A stretch of 64,000 nt of DNA from Prevotella sp. oral taxon 376 (GCF_003043945.1 NZ_PYXG01000001.1:1776001-1840000); one strand, 5' to 3'; positions 1-9,488 are shown, counted from the stretch's first letter. The notes: generated by a model from the letters alone, not told the origin. Numbers and translations: made by a program.

Positions 1-1828
1 GGTGGGCACGCAAAACTGTTTCCGCTATACGGAAAAGCTGAAGAAGCCTGTTATCTTCCTCATCAATCAGCTGGATTCGGACAAGTGCGACTTCGACAAC
101 CTCATGAATACCATGCGGGAAATCTACGGACCGAAGTGCGTGCAGATACAGTATCCCGTCCAGACAGGCCCTGACTTCCATGAAATCATCGATGTGCTCA
201 TCATGAAGAAGCTCTCTTGGGGCGCTGAGGGCGGGGCCCCGAAACGAGAGGAAATTCCCGCCGAGGAGATGGATAAGGCCATGGAGCTTCACAAAGCTCT
301 CGTGGAGGCCGCCGCCGAGAACGACGAGGTTCTGATGGATAAGTTTTTCGAAAGCGAGACGCTCACGGAGGACGAGATGCGCGAGGGCATCCGCAAGGGA
401 TTGATCACGCGCAGCATCTTCCCCGTGTTTTGTGTCGATGGCCAGAAGGATATGGGCGTCCAGCGCCTGATGGAGTTCCTCGGCAATGTGGTGCCTTTCG
501 TCAGCGACATGCCGAAAATGCACAACACGCGGGGAGAAGAGGTTACCCCCGACAGCGACGGACCAGAGAGTCTGTACTTCTTCAAGACGGGAATGGAGCC
601 CCATATCGGTGAGGTTTCTTACTTCAAAGTGATGAGTGGGACGGTGAAGCCGGGTGATGATCTGAGCAATGCCGACCGCGGCAGCAAGGAGCGCATGGGG
701 CAGATATATGCCTGTGCGGGTGCCAACCGTATTCCGGTAGACCAGCTCAATGCCGGCGATATAGGATGTACGGTGAAGCTCAAGGATGTGAAGACGGGAA
801 ATACCCTTAACGCCAAGGAGGTGGAGCAGCGCTTCGACTTCATCAAGTATCCTAACAGCAAGTACTCTCGCGCGGTTAAGGCCGTTAATTCGGCGGATAC
901 GGAAAAGATGATGGCTGCCCTCCTGAAGATGCGGCAGGAAGACCCGACATGGGTGATAGAGCAGTCTAAGGAACTCCGCCAGACCATCGTCCACGGACAG
1001 GGAGAATTCCATCTGCGCACTTTGAAGTGGCGTATGGAGAACAATGAGAAGATTGCCGTGCAGTTCAGCGAGCCGAAGATTCCTTATCGTGAGACCATTA
1101 CGAAGAAGTCTAAAGCTGAATACCGACACAAGAAACAGTCGGGCGGTGCCGGACAGTTCGGTGAAGTTCACCTGATCGTGGAGCCTTATGCCGAGGGCAT
1201 GCCGGATCCGGTAGCCTACAATTTCAACGGCCAAGAGTTCAAGATGAACATCAAGGGCAAGGAAGAAATAGACCTCGCATGGGGCGGAAAGCTCGTCTTC
1301 CTCAACTCCGTTGTCGGCGGCGCGATCGACCTTCGTTTTATGCCGGCCATCCTGAAAGGCGTCATGGACTGCATGGAGCATGGTCCGTTGACGGGGTCCT
1401 ATGCCCGTGATGTGCGCGTGGTTGTCTACGATGGGAAGATGCATCCCGTGGATTCCAACGAGCTTTCGTTCACGCTGGCTGCCCGCCATGCGTTCTCGGA
1501 TGCGTTCAAGAACGCGGGTCCTAAGATCCTGGAGCCGATCTATGACCTTGAGGTATTCGTCCCGTCTGACTACATGGGCGATGTGATGAGCGACCTGCAG
1601 GGGCGTCGTGCTCTCATCATGGGTATGGACAGCGAAGCCGGATACCAGAAGCTGCAGGCCAGAATCCCCCTGAAGGAGTTGGCAAACTACTCCATCTCGC
1701 TGAGTTCGCTTACCGGCGGCCGTGCAAGCTTTACTACGAAGTTCTCTTCTTACGAGCTCGTGCCCAACGAGATCCAGTCTAAGCTGATTGCGGACCATGA
1801 AACCGAGCAGGCTAACGAGGACGAATAA
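1..1828 (+). CDS. Elongation factor G paralogue, EF-G2 type (5' end outside window)
   Basis: The gene enters the window already in frame, so the P-loop and switch regions are missing. What remains is the end of the GTPase domain and EF-G domains II to V. The G4 motif reads INQLD instead of the NKMD usual in canonical EF-G. This and the overall sequence match the second EF-G of Bacteroidales (about 718 residues) and not the fusA gene of the str operon. In Bacteroides that paralogue, EF-G2, has been described as supporting translocation with little or no GTPase activity during carbon starvation; this is from memory and applied by homology. The gene ends at TAA 1826-1828 and is followed by a hairpin terminator. 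Confidence is high for EF-G family and moderate for the EF-G2 subtype. Confidence 0.9.
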   Translation, partial: VGTQNCFRYTEKLKKPVIFLINQLDSDKCDFDNLMNTMREIYGPKCVQIQYPVQTGPDFHEIIDVLIMKKLSWGAEGGAPKREEIPAEEMDKAMELHKALVEAAAENDEVLMDKFFESETLTEDEMREGIRKGLITRSIFPVFCVDGQKDMGVQRLMEFLGNVVPFVSDMPKMHNTRGEEVTPDSDGPESLYFFKTGMEPHIGEVSYFKVMSGTVKPGDDLSNADRGSKERMGQIYACAGANRIPVDQLNAGDIGCTVKLKDVKTGNTLNAKEVEQRFDFIKYPNSKYSRAVKAVNSADTEKMMAALLKMRQEDPTWVIEQSKELRQTIVHGQGEFHLRTLKWRMENNEKIAVQFSEPKIPYRETITKKSKAEYRHKKQSGGAGQFGEVHLIVEPYAEGMPDPVAYNFNGQEFKMNIKGKEEIDLAWGGKLVFLNSVVGGAIDLRFMPAILKGVMDCMEHGPLTGSYARDVRVVVYDGKMHPVDSNELSFTLAARHAFSDAFKNAGPKILEPIYDLEVFVPSDYMGDVMSDLQGRRALIMGMDSEAGYQKLQARIPLKELANYSISLSSLTGGRASFTTKFSSYELVPNEIQSKLIADHETEQANEDE

Positions 1829-1860
1829 CAAGATTATTTTCAAATAACCAAAGTACTTTT

Positions 1861-1900
1861 ATCTCTCCGGGAAGCAGTGATTGCCTCTCGGAGATTTTTC
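1861..1900 (+). terminator. Terminator after EF-G paralogue
   Basis: An imperfect stem (ATCT-CCGGGA against TCTCGGAGAT with a two-base bulge) is followed by a T-rich stretch, TTTTTCTTT. It lies 33 bases after the EF-G stop codon. Confidence 0.6.
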
Positions 1901-1928
1901 TTTCCGCGGACGATGGCAGGAGAAAAGC

Positions 1929-1964
1929 AAGGCGCGCGTCCGCATAAAAGCAGACGCGCGCCTT
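1929..1964 (-). terminator. Hairpin after GH20 gene
   Basis: A perfect 12-bp inverted repeat (AAGGCGCGCGTC / GACGCGCGCCTT) with a 12-base loop lies 30 bases downstream of the GH20 stop. On the minus strand it is followed by GCTTTTCT. It probably ends the GH20 transcript. Confidence 0.6.
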
Positions 1965-1993
1965 GCCAGATATGCCCGGGGCTGCGGAAGAAC

Positions 1994-3727
1994 CTATCTC
2001 ACGATGATCTCATCGGTAAACACCCAGTCGCCTTGGCCCTGGCTCTTGGCTTGTATACGGATGTAGCGTGCCTTCTGAGGACTACCCTGATAGCCGAGAC
2101 AGACGAAGTTGAGATAGCGTTTCGTTATCTTTTCCTGGTGCGACCGGTAAATCTGCTTGAAGCTGCCACCGTCGTCTGAGACGGAGATGACCAGTTCCTC
2201 CGGGAGGAAAATCCAGGCGCCGGCATTCTGTATGAAGTCCATCTGGACGCTCTCAAACCTTTGCTCCTCTCCCAGGTCGAGGGTAATATCCATACAGTAG
2301 CCGTCGCTGCCAATGAATCCTTGCCATCTTTGGTCGGCATGCGTCCATCCGCCCCGTTGCCCGTCGGTCAGGGTTGCAGTGCCTTGTGCCTCGTAGCGTG
2401 GGCTGTAAGGTTTGTTGTAGGTTGCCTTGGCTGTTGTGGCAAGGTGGCTGACAGGCAGCAGACTTTCGGGGCGGTCGCCTTTTTCCTTGGAGAGATCAAA
2501 GGCATTGACTCCTTCTGCCCTTAGCTTGTCCACCTCTTTCAAGGCGTAGTCGCGGAACTCTTTATAAGGCTTTGGCTTGCTCTCCATCCCTATTTTGGCA
2601 ATGGCCAGGAGACGGGGAAAGATGGCGCGCTCCGCTTCTTGCGGCGTCTCGATTTGCTCCGTCCATACTGCCGCCTCGATTCCGAGGACATGGGATGCCT
2701 CTGCTGGCGTGAGTCCCTGTATGGGATTGAAGCTGTAGACCTGCTTGAGGGGCAGATAGTTGGTGCGCTCTGAAACGCGCAGTTCCGGTGCATCCTGCAG
2801 ATTGTTGATATAGCAATATCGGTTCGGAGCCATAATCACATTGAAACCTTGCTGGATGGCCAGGCGGGCATACTTGCTATCCCGCCAAACCATGATGGTC
2901 TTCGGATTTCCTTTGATGGACGACGGGGCGGGAGAGAGCGTACACAGTTCATCCCAGCCGATGAGCGATCGGCCGTTGGCAGTCAGGAACGAGTCGATGC
3001 GGTCGATAAGTAGGGTCTGGAGGCCGGATACCTCTTTTATATGATGTGCGTGCATGTAGGATTGGCAATTCCGGCAACTTTTCCATGCGTTCATCTCTGC
3101 CTCGTCGCCGCCGATGTGTATATACTGGGAGGGGAAGATGCGCATCACTTCTCTCAGGACATTCGTGAGGAAGGTGAAGGTTGCCGGATTGGAAGGGCAT
3201 AGGTCGCTTGACAGGTTGACTTTTCCCGTGGTTTCGTCGACGCATCCCAGTTCCGGGTAGGTGGCGAGCACCTCGTCGGAATGTCCGGGCATTTCTATTT
3301 CCGGGATGATCTCGATACCTTTCCGGGCCGCGTATTTCACTAATTGGCGCATTTCCTCCTGCGTATAGTAACCGCCGTAGGCACCAGGGGCACCTTGGTG
3401 GGTATAGTCGCGCTGGCCGTCGATCCACCATTTGCCCCAGTCTTCTTCGCTTCTCCATGCTCCGATCTGCGTCAGTTCGGGATATTGGTGGATTTCCAGA
3501 CGCCATCCCCCGTTATCCGTGAGGTGCAAATGAAGCTTGTTGATGTGGTATCGTGAACAGAGATCTATCTGCTTTCTGAGGAAATCCAGGGAGAAGAAAT
3601 GTCGCGAAACATCGATCATCAGTCCGCGCCACTGATAGGAAGGAATGGCTTTCTTTTGCGGTATTCGTGCCTCTGTCGGCGACACGGAGAGGCAGAGCAT
3701 CAGGCATAAGGTGATTGGTATTCTCAT
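1994..3727 (-). CDS. Secreted beta-N-acetylhexosaminidase, GH20
   Basis: This is a family 20 glycoside hydrolase that would remove terminal GlcNAc or GalNAc residues from glycans by substrate-assisted catalysis. Residues 1-20 form a Sec signal peptide. The catalytic TIM barrel follows, with the hallmark Asp-Glu pair in HIGGDEAE (D208-E209) and the EIEMPGHS strand. The C-terminal part (about residues 430-577, WTHADQRWQGFIG onward) looks like a discoidin/F5-F8-type carbohydrate-binding module. ATG 3727 is the start because the upstream TTG at 3745 lies inside the promoter -7 box. It is divergent from rprX. It probably acts in the periplasm or at the outer membrane; no SusCD pair is adjacent. 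Confidence 0.9.
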   Translation of the reverse strand: MRIPITLCLMLCLSVSPTEARIPQKKAIPSYQWRGLMIDVSRHFFSLDFLRKQIDLCSRYHINKLHLHLTDNGGWRLEIHQYPELTQIGAWRSEEDWGKWWIDGQRDYTHQGAPGAYGGYYTQEEMRQLVKYAARKGIEIIPEIEMPGHSDEVLATYPELGCVDETTGKVNLSSDLCPSNPATFTFLTNVLREVMRIFPSQYIHIGGDEAEMNAWKSCRNCQSYMHAHHIKEVSGLQTLLIDRIDSFLTANGRSLIGWDELCTLSPAPSSIKGNPKTIMVWRDSKYARLAIQQGFNVIMAPNRYCYINNLQDAPELRVSERTNYLPLKQVYSFNPIQGLTPAEASHVLGIEAAVWTEQIETPQEAERAIFPRLLAIAKIGMESKPKPYKEFRDYALKEVDKLRAEGVNAFDLSKEKGDRPESLLPVSHLATTAKATYNKPYSPRYEAQGTATLTDGQRGGWTHADQRWQGFIGSDGYCMDITLDLGEEQRFESVQMDFIQNAGAWIFLPEELVISVSDDGGSFKQIYRSHQEKITKRYLNFVCLGYQGSPQKARYIRIQAKSQGQGDWVFTDEIIVR

Positions 3728-3742
3728 CGTTTTCTTTTTTTG

Positions 3743-3750
3743 CAAAGATA
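3743..3750 (-). promoter_or_regulatory. Bacteroidetes -7 box (TATCTTTG) for GH20
   Basis: Matches TAnnTTTG on the minus strand, 15 bases before ATG 3727. Confidence 0.6.
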
Positions 3751-3941
3751 AGAATTAAAATTCGAAAGAGAAGCAAATCGTCTGGTTTTGTGCCGTAAAG
3801 AGCTGATAAGGATATGAGCCGAGAACATTCTGCCCCAAGAGATAGTTTCTTATTCGCAACTATAATAGCTCAAAATGGTTAAAGAAGTTAAATATGGGGC
3901 AAATATTTAACATTCTTGATTTTAATATTTAAGATTTTATT

Positions 3942-3949
3942 TAACTTTG
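3942..3949 (+). promoter_or_regulatory. Bacteroidetes -7 box (TAACTTTG) for rprX
   Basis: Ends only 5 bases before ATG 3955, so the transcript is predicted to be leaderless or nearly so. This also excludes the upstream TTG at 3916 as a start. Confidence 0.65.
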
Positions 3950-3954
3950 TGAAT

Positions 3955-5517
3955 ATGAAGAAGAGAACGATATGGACAATAGCTGCCATCATGGGAGTAT
4001 CTTTCATGATGTTGCTTTTCCTCCAGCTCAAGTATATCCAGGAGATGGTGGATATGAAAAAGGAACAGTTTGACGAGAGCGTCAACCGTTCGCTTTATCA
4101 GGCCTCACGGAATCTGGAGCTCAACGAGACCCTCCAATATCTTGAAAAAGATGTGAACGAGACCGAGCGCAAGGCCCACAAGCAGGATTCTGTGGGTGCG
4201 CGCGGCGGTATTTCCGACGGCACCACCCATACCTCGCATGCCTACTCTACGGTGGGAAAAGACGGCATCGCCTATTCTTCATTCGAGCTGAAGACCATTT
4301 CCTCAAGCCCCGCCTCAAAGCCGAAGGCGATGATCCTGAAAGACGACAAGGGCTCTATTTCCGAAGCCTCAAAGTCTTTGGGCGAAATCGTGAAGAACCG
4401 CTATGTCTATCAGAAGGCCCTTCTTGACGAGGTCGTGCTGAATATCCTCTATTCCGCATCGGAAAAAAACCTGCGTGAACGCATCAATTTCAAGATGCTC
4501 GACCAAGATCTGAAGGCGGAATTGATGAACAACGGCATTAACATTCCTTACCATTTCACGGTAAGCACACAAGACGGAAGGGAGGTTTACCGCTGCCCGG
4601 ACTATACGGGCGAGGGCGAGGAATACACCTACAGCCAGCTTTTGTTCCGCAACGATCCGGCTTCGAAGATGGGCGTGGTGCGGGTGCACTTCCCCGAAAT
4701 GAGCCGCTACATCTATTCTTCGGTTCGCTTCATGATACCGAGTATCATCTTCACGCTCATCCTGCTCATCACCTTTATCTTCACCATTGTCATCATCTTC
4801 CGGTCCAAGCGTTATACAGAGATGAAGAACGACTTCGTGAACAATATGACCCATGAGCTCAAGACCCCGATAGCGAGCATCTCGCTGGCTGCCCAGATGA
4901 TGAACGACAGGAGCGTAACGAAGAGCGAACAGATGATGTCCCACCTGTCGGGAGTCATCAACGACGAGACCAAACGCCTGAGGTTCCTGGTGGAAAAAGT
5001 GCTCCAGATGTCGATGTTCGACCGTAAGAAAGCCGTCTTCAAGAAGAAGGAACTTGACTTGAACGAGATGGTGGAGAACATCGCGAACTCCTTTACCTTG
5101 CGTGTGGAGCATACCGGCGGGAAGATATATACGGAGATAGAAGCCGTAGACTCCACGATCTATGTGGACGAGATGCACTTCCAGAACGCCATCTTCAACC
5201 TGCTTGACAACGCCGTGAAGTATGGTAAACCCGACCGGCCGCTCAACATCTACTTGAAGACATGGAATGACGCGGAGCACCTTTACCTGTCGATTCGCGA
5301 CACCGGCATCGGCATCAAGAAAGAAAACCTGAAGAAGGTGTTCGAGAAATTCTATCGTGTTCACACCGGGAATGTGCACGATGTGAAAGGATTCGGGCTG
5401 GGATTGGCCTATGTAAGAAGGATTGTGAACCTGCATAGTGGTGAAATCAAGGTGGAGAGCGAATACGGCAAAGGCACCAAGTTTACCATCAAGTTGCCGG
5501 TGATCAGAGAATCATAA
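3955..5517 (+). CDS. rprX: Sensor histidine kinase RprX-like
   Basis: This is a membrane histidine kinase of 520 residues, the sensor half of a two-component pair. Transmembrane helix 1 is at about 5-24. A periplasmic sensor region with no recognised fold spans about 25-258, and helix 2 is at about 260-283. The H-box NNMTHELKTP places the phosphorylated histidine at H300. The N-box (NAIFNLLDNAVKYG), G1 (DTGIGI) and G2 (GFGLGLAYV) complete the ATPase domain. There is no HAMP domain between helix 2 and the H-box. The response regulator follows after 35 bases. The pair closely resembles RprX/RprY of Bacteroides fragilis, a system recovered through its effect on E. coli porin expression. The natural signal is not evident here. 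Confidence 0.88.
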   Translation: MKKRTIWTIAAIMGVSFMMLLFLQLKYIQEMVDMKKEQFDESVNRSLYQASRNLELNETLQYLEKDVNETERKAHKQDSVGARGGISDGTTHTSHAYSTVGKDGIAYSSFELKTISSSPASKPKAMILKDDKGSISEASKSLGEIVKNRYVYQKALLDEVVLNILYSASEKNLRERINFKMLDQDLKAELMNNGINIPYHFTVSTQDGREVYRCPDYTGEGEEYTYSQLLFRNDPASKMGVVRVHFPEMSRYIYSSVRFMIPSIIFTLILLITFIFTIVIIFRSKRYTEMKNDFVNNMTHELKTPIASISLAAQMMNDRSVTKSEQMMSHLSGVINDETKRLRFLVEKVLQMSMFDRKKAVFKKKELDLNEMVENIANSFTLRVEHTGGKIYTEIEAVDSTIYVDEMHFQNAIFNLLDNAVKYGKPDRPLNIYLKTWNDAEHLYLSIRDTGIGIKKENLKKVFEKFYRVHTGNVHDVKGFGLGLAYVRRIVNLHSGEIKVESEYGKGTKFTIKLPVIRES

Positions 5518-5552
5518 ATCAGAAAATTATAAACCAATTAAAGACAGAAATT

Positions 5553-6251
5553 ATGGATGAAACATTGAAAATCTTGCTTTGCGAGGATGATGAGAACCTC
5601 GGAATGCTGCTTCGTGAGTATTTGCAGGCTAAGGGCTATCAGGCGACACTCTGCCCTGACGGCGAAGCCGGATACAAGGAATTCCTGAAAAACAAGTTCG
5701 ACATCTGTGTGCTCGATGTCATGATGCCGAAGAAAGACGGCTTCACCCTTGCCCAGGAGATTCGTCAGGCCAATGCCGACATGCCTGTCATCTTCCTCAC
5801 AGCCAAGACCTTGAAGGATGATATCTTGGAAGGATTCAAGATAGGAGCCGACGACTACATCACAAAGCCTTTCTCCATGGAAGAGCTCGTGCTGCGTATC
5901 GAGGCCATCCTGCGCCGTGTCCGCGGCAAGAAGAACAAGGAGTCTACGGTCTATCATATAGGTCGCTTCGTCTTCGACACGCAGAAGCAGCTGTTGACCA
6001 TCGGCGACAAGCAGACCAAGTTGACGACCAAGGAGAACGAGCTTCTCGCCCTGCTCTGCTCTCATGCCAACGAGATTCTGGAGCGCAACTTCGCCCTTCG
6101 CACCATCTGGGTGGACGATAATTACTTCAACGCCCGCTCCATGGATGTATATATCACCAAGCTGCGCAAACATTTGAAGGACGACGAGCAGATAGAAATC
6201 ATCAATATTCACGGCAAGGGCTATAAGCTCATCGTGCCGGAAGAGGCCTGA
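5553..6251 (+). CDS. rprY: OmpR-family response regulator RprY-like
   Basis: This is a 232-residue cytoplasmic response regulator partnered with the kinase just upstream. The receiver domain is residues 4-120, with the acidic pocket at E11-D12-D13, the phosphoacceptor Asp in VLDVMMP (D55) and the conserved Lys in YITKPFS. The winged-helix DNA-binding domain (about 135-230) is of OmpR/PhoB type, with the C-terminal hairpin IHGKGYKL. The sequence is close to what I recall of B. fragilis RprY. It is co-transcribed with rprX and followed by a strong terminator. Confidence 0.92.
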   Translation: MDETLKILLCEDDENLGMLLREYLQAKGYQATLCPDGEAGYKEFLKNKFDICVLDVMMPKKDGFTLAQEIRQANADMPVIFLTAKTLKDDILEGFKIGADDYITKPFSMEELVLRIEAILRRVRGKKNKESTVYHIGRFVFDTQKQLLTIGDKQTKLTTKENELLALLCSHANEILERNFALRTIWVDDNYFNARSMDVYITKLRKHLKDDEQIEIINIHGKGYKLIVPEEA

Positions 6252-6319
6252 CAGGGTTGTCCCGGATAGAATCAGCAATCGGCTGTCCTGCTGTTGAGGG
6301 CCGCCGATTATATCATAAA

Positions 6320-6347
6320 CTGCGGCAGAAGCCTCTGCCGCGGTTTT
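6320..6347 (+). terminator. Terminator after rprY
   Basis: A 10-bp GC-rich stem with a four-base loop (CTGCGGCAGA / TCTGCCGCGG) is directly followed by TTTT, 69 bases after the rprY stop. Confidence 0.75.
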
Positions 6348-6403
6348 AGTGTATAGCCGGAATTTCAGTTTTTCCTGGCGTTTATGGTGCCTGTTTGTGA
6401 TGT

Positions 6404-7922
6404 TTACTTCTTGATAACTTTCTTGCCATTCACGATTACGATGCCCTTATAGGTGTCGCCAACCTGCTGACCCGCGAGGTTGTAGATGGCATCGTTGCCG
6501 GCTTTCTCTGTCGTCTTGAGCGTACCGATACCCGTTGGGTCATTCGAGAAGGGGTAAGCCTTGGCGCCATCGGCCGCATCCTTGGCAACCTTCAGGTATG
6601 CCTTGTGCGCCCCGTTGGTAAAGGCAGACCCGTCTTCCGTGCCCCAATAGAAGCCAACAGAGCCCATATCGCCTGTCTCGTTCGTGGAGAGGCGGTAGAA
6701 ATAGCTGGTGGCGTCAGCCTCCAACGCGGTTTCTGTGTCAGTACCCGACAGCATGCTGTCGTTGTCGGAGTTTCCTGTGTTGGTTGTGCTTAGAAACTCG
6801 TAGTTGCCCGGTTCGGCCTTGATGACAACGGCCGTGCCTGCCGAAATGTTTTTGCCCGCTTCGTAAGACTTGCTGGTCTCGAGCCTCCCGTTCGTAACTT
6901 TATAGGTAGAGGCCGTCGCGCCTTCAGGTATCGTTAATGCCAACTTGCTATAATATCAAGGTGGCGTAGCGGGTCTCTCCGACAGCGACCGGTATGGCAA
7001 GGGCAAACGGCTTGAGGTGTGCGGCACCTATGTAGATATTGTTGAATCCGGCAATCAGGTCATAGGTGTTGCCGTCGCTGGCTATTCCCTTGACGGCTTC
7101 AAGGTGGCCGTAGAGCCGGACTTTGCTCTCGCCGGATGTCGCATAATATTTCGCGCTTGTTCCTTCGCCTTCTACCGTAATGGTAACGCTGTTCAGGCGC
7201 ACGAGGTCTGACACCTTGTTGAATTGCAATATATCCCCAACGGTGGTAACGGACGGGTCAAGGGCCGTCGTCGTTGCTCCGGTTACGGTTACATGGTCCA
7301 GGTTGGTGGCGCTGTTGTCTCTTACCTCTATGAGTTTATTACGGTAGTCGTAGTCGCAAATCAGGCTGCCGTTCAAGGTGCTGTTGAGGGGCAGGTTCAG
7401 CCCTGTACCATAGAAAAGCACGGCCTTGTCGCCCTCGCGGATATAGACATTCTTGGCGTCTACATACACCACCTTGGCGTTGGTCAGCCTCAGGTTGATG
7501 AAGGCTTGGTCTGTTGTCATGCCGTGCAAGTCGGCGATGGTCTTGTCTACCGACTCGTGGCAGGTGAAGGTCTTGGATACATTCGCACTCTTATTCTCGC
7601 CGATTTTAGCAAATGCGATGATGGTGTGCGTGGCGTCCAAATCCAGCTGGGCAACGCCTGTGCCCTCTTCTCCTTTGCCCGTGTATTTTCCATCGGCATC
7701 ACTGAAATCTTCTGCCGAGAGGTCGATGCCATAGTAAATGGTGGAGTTTGCCGGACCTGTAATCGTGATTGTCTGCTGATGAAGGAAGTTCTCTTGTCCG
7801 GTAAAGGTTGGAACGGCAACGAAGTTTGCGTTGGTCGCATAAGTAACTACGATAGAAGTTGCGCGAACCTGATTTGCGGAAGCGGCAGATACCAGACAGC
7901 CTTTCGGCAGGTCGCCGCACGG
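6404..7922 (-). pseudogene. Broken cell-surface protein gene (frameshift, no N-terminus)
   Basis: Two reading frames encode one continuous protein. The upstream part runs from about 7922 to the stop at 6948. It contains a domain resembling the chitobiase/beta-hexosaminidase C-terminal fold (VAVPTFTGQENF ... STIYYGIDLS ... TIIAFAKIGENKSA), then beta-rich sequence ending in RYATLIL-stop. The downstream part continues with SKLALTIPEGATA and ends with IVIVNGKKVIKK, a typical Prevotella surface-protein tail. Removing one A near 6956 joins them as RYATLYYSKLALTIPEG, the expected motif. No start codon, signal peptide or promoter is found. Frame support fades near 7922, just before the stop of the neighbouring small gene. 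It is therefore an N-terminally truncated, frameshifted remnant, or the frameshift is a sequencing error in an already truncated copy. Confidence 0.75.
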
Positions 7923-7980
7923 TCGATGGCCGGGTGCGCATGGTGAGGTCGTGAAACTTGGTGGGGAAGGGCGCCGCGGC

Positions 7981-8196
7981 CTAATATCCCCCTTGCTTCC
8001 TCATGGTCTTGTAAAGGAAAACGACACCCGTCAGGATGCTGGCCAGCCCGATGACGAGGAGGTCGTCCTTGGTGTTCGGGGCAGATACGAAGAGGGAAAC
8101 GGCGAACAGCATTGCGCCAAGGGCAAGTGCCACCAGGCCGATGGTCTTGCTGCTCCGGGTAAGAATCGTGCCGATTTTTCGTGATAGAGCCTTCAT
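7981..8196 (-). CDS. Small two-helix membrane protein
   Basis: A 71-residue protein of unknown function. It has a short basic N-terminus (MKALSRKIGTILTRSSK) and two predicted membrane helices (about 21-42, TIGLVALALGAMLFAVSLFV, and about 47-64). It ends in a basic cytoplasmic tail, KTMRKQGGY. The start is ATG 8196, 8 bases after a TACTTTTG promoter box; a longer in-frame start at 8229 lies upstream of that box. It is divergent from the rpsF operon. I cannot assign a family. Confidence 0.7.
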   Translation of the reverse strand: MKALSRKIGTILTRSSKTIGLVALALGAMLFAVSLFVSAPNTKDDLLVIGLASILTGVVFLYKTMRKQGGY

Positions 8197-8204
8197 ATCG
8201 GCAA

Positions 8205-8212
8205 CAAAAGTA
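8205..8212 (-). promoter_or_regulatory. -7 box (TACTTTTG) for small membrane protein
   Basis: Exact TAnnTTTG match on the minus strand, 8 bases before ATG 8196; back to back with the rpsF promoter. Confidence 0.6.
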
Positions 8213-8244
8213 CGAAAAAGTTTGGTCAATCCAAAAAAAAACAG

Positions 8245-8252
8245 TACTTTTG
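8245..8252 (+). promoter_or_regulatory. -7 box (TACTTTTG) for rpsF operon
   Basis: Exact TAnnTTTG match, 48 bases before the rpsF start. The leader is AT-rich. Confidence 0.65.
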
Positions 8253-8300
8253 CACCGCGTTTTGCAAAAAGTAGTTTTAAACAATTAATTATTAATTAGG

Positions 8301-8645
8301 ATGAATCAATACGAAACCGTTTTCATTTTGACTCCCGTTTTATCTGATGAACAGATGAAGGAAACGGTCGCTAAATTCAAGAAACTGCTCACCGACAACG
8401 GTGCGGAGATCCTGAACGAGGAGGCCTGGGGACTGAAGAAACTGGCTTACGCCATCGAAAAGAAGACATCAGGCTTCTACTGCCTGTTCGAGTACAAGGG
8501 CGGGCCAACTATCGTGGAAACCCTCGAGACAGGCTTCCGCCGCGACGAGAAGGTAATCCGTTACATGACTGTTAAACTTGACAAGTATGCTGCAGCTTAT
8601 GCTGAGAAGCGTCGCGACAAGTGGGCTAAAAAACTGGAGGCATAA
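8301..8645 (+). CDS. rpsF: 30S ribosomal protein bS6
   Basis: A 114-residue S6 protein of the 30S platform, where it pairs with S18. It opens with the diagnostic [18 protein letters not shown] and contains [18 protein letters not shown]. It leads a standard rpsF-rpsR-rplI operon, with 3 bases between its stop and the rpsR ATG. Confidence 0.97.
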   Translation: MNQYETVFILTPVLSDEQMKETVAKFKKLLTDNGAEILNEEAWGLKKLAYAIEKKTSGFYCLFEYKGGPTIVETLETGFRRDEKVIRYMTVKLDKYAAAYAEKRRDKWAKKLEA

Positions 8646-8648
8646 ATT

Positions 8649-8921
8649 ATGGCAGAGCAGAACAAATCAGAAATTCGTTATTTGACAGCTCCTTCTATTG
8701 ACACGAAGAAGAAAAAGTATTGCCGTTTCAAGAAGAGCGGCATCAAGTATATCGACTATAAGGACCCTGAATTCCTGAAGAAATTCCTGAACGAGCAGGG
8801 CAAAATCCTTCCGCGCCGTATCACCGGGACATCTTTGAAGTATCAGCGTCGCGTGGCACAGGCTGTAAAGCGTGCCCGCCAGATAGCGCTGCTTCCTTAT
8901 GTAGCTGACATGTTGAAATAA
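8649..8921 (+). CDS. rpsR: 30S ribosomal protein bS18
   Basis: A 90-residue basic protein that binds next to S6 on the 30S platform. The core contains [17 protein letters not shown] and the [21 protein letters not shown] helix region. In Bacteroidota, S18, S6 and S21 help occlude the anti-Shine-Dalgarno tail of 16S rRNA. It lies between rpsF and rplI. Confidence 0.97.
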   Translation: MAEQNKSEIRYLTAPSIDTKKKKYCRFKKSGIKYIDYKDPEFLKKFLNEQGKILPRRITGTSLKYQRRVAQAVKRARQIALLPYVADMLK

Positions 8922-8939
8922 TAAAGAGGAGGAGACAGA

Positions 8940-9488
8940 ATGGAAATTATACTGAAGGAAGATATTATCGGACTTGGATATAAGAACGAAATCGTGAATG
9001 TGAAGAGCGGCTATGGCCGCAACTATCTCATTCCGACGGGCAAGGCTGTCATCGCTTCACCGTCCGCAAAGAAAATGCTCGCGGAAAATCTGAGGCAGCA
9101 GGCCGCCAAGATCGCGGCTCTCAAGGCCGAGGCAGAGAAGAGGGCCGAGGCATTGAAGGATGTGGCTCTCGAGATTGCGGCCAAGGTTGGTGCCACCGGT
9201 CAGCTCTATGGTTCGGTGAATGCCGCGACCGTAGCCGAGGAACTTGCCAAGAAGGGCATCGAGGTAGACCGCAAGATTATCACCATGCGCGACGCTAAAC
9301 GCGTAGGCGACTACGAGGCTACCGTTCACTTCTACAAAGAGGTAGAGGTAAAGATTCCCGTAAAGGTGATTGCCGAGAACGCTCCCGTTGCCGCCCCGGC
9401 AGTAGAGGCAGCTCCCGCAGAAGCTCCTGTGGAGACTCCCATGGCAGAAGAGCCCGTAGCGGAGGAAGAGGCTCCCGCAGCTGAGTGA
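8940..9488 (+). CDS. rplI: 50S ribosomal protein bL9 with Ala/Glu/Pro-rich tail
   Basis: L9 protein with the RNA-binding N-domain (residues 1-45, KEDIIGLGYKNEIVNVKSGYGRNYLIP), the long connecting helix and the C-domain ending near residue 146. It then carries about 35 extra residues made almost only of Ala, Pro, Glu and Val (from APVAAPAVEA to the end). Standard L9 is about 148 residues, so the tail is an acidic, probably disordered addition. A GGAGGAG-like sequence precedes the ATG, which is uncommon in this phylum. Confidence 0.95.
   Translation: MEIILKEDIIGLGYKNEIVNVKSGYGRNYLIPTGKAVIASPSAKKMLAENLRQQAAKIAALKAEAEKRAEALKDVALEIAAKVGATGQLYGSVNAATVAEELAKKGIEVDRKIITMRDAKRVGDYEATVHFYKEVEVKIPVKVIAENAPVAAPAVEAAPAEAPVETPMAEEPVAEEEAPAAE

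Noticed and set aside
7224..7946. 240-residue plus-strand ORF opposite the broken surface-protein gene
   Set aside because: It is antisense to a sequence with a clear protein pattern on the minus strand; a shadow.
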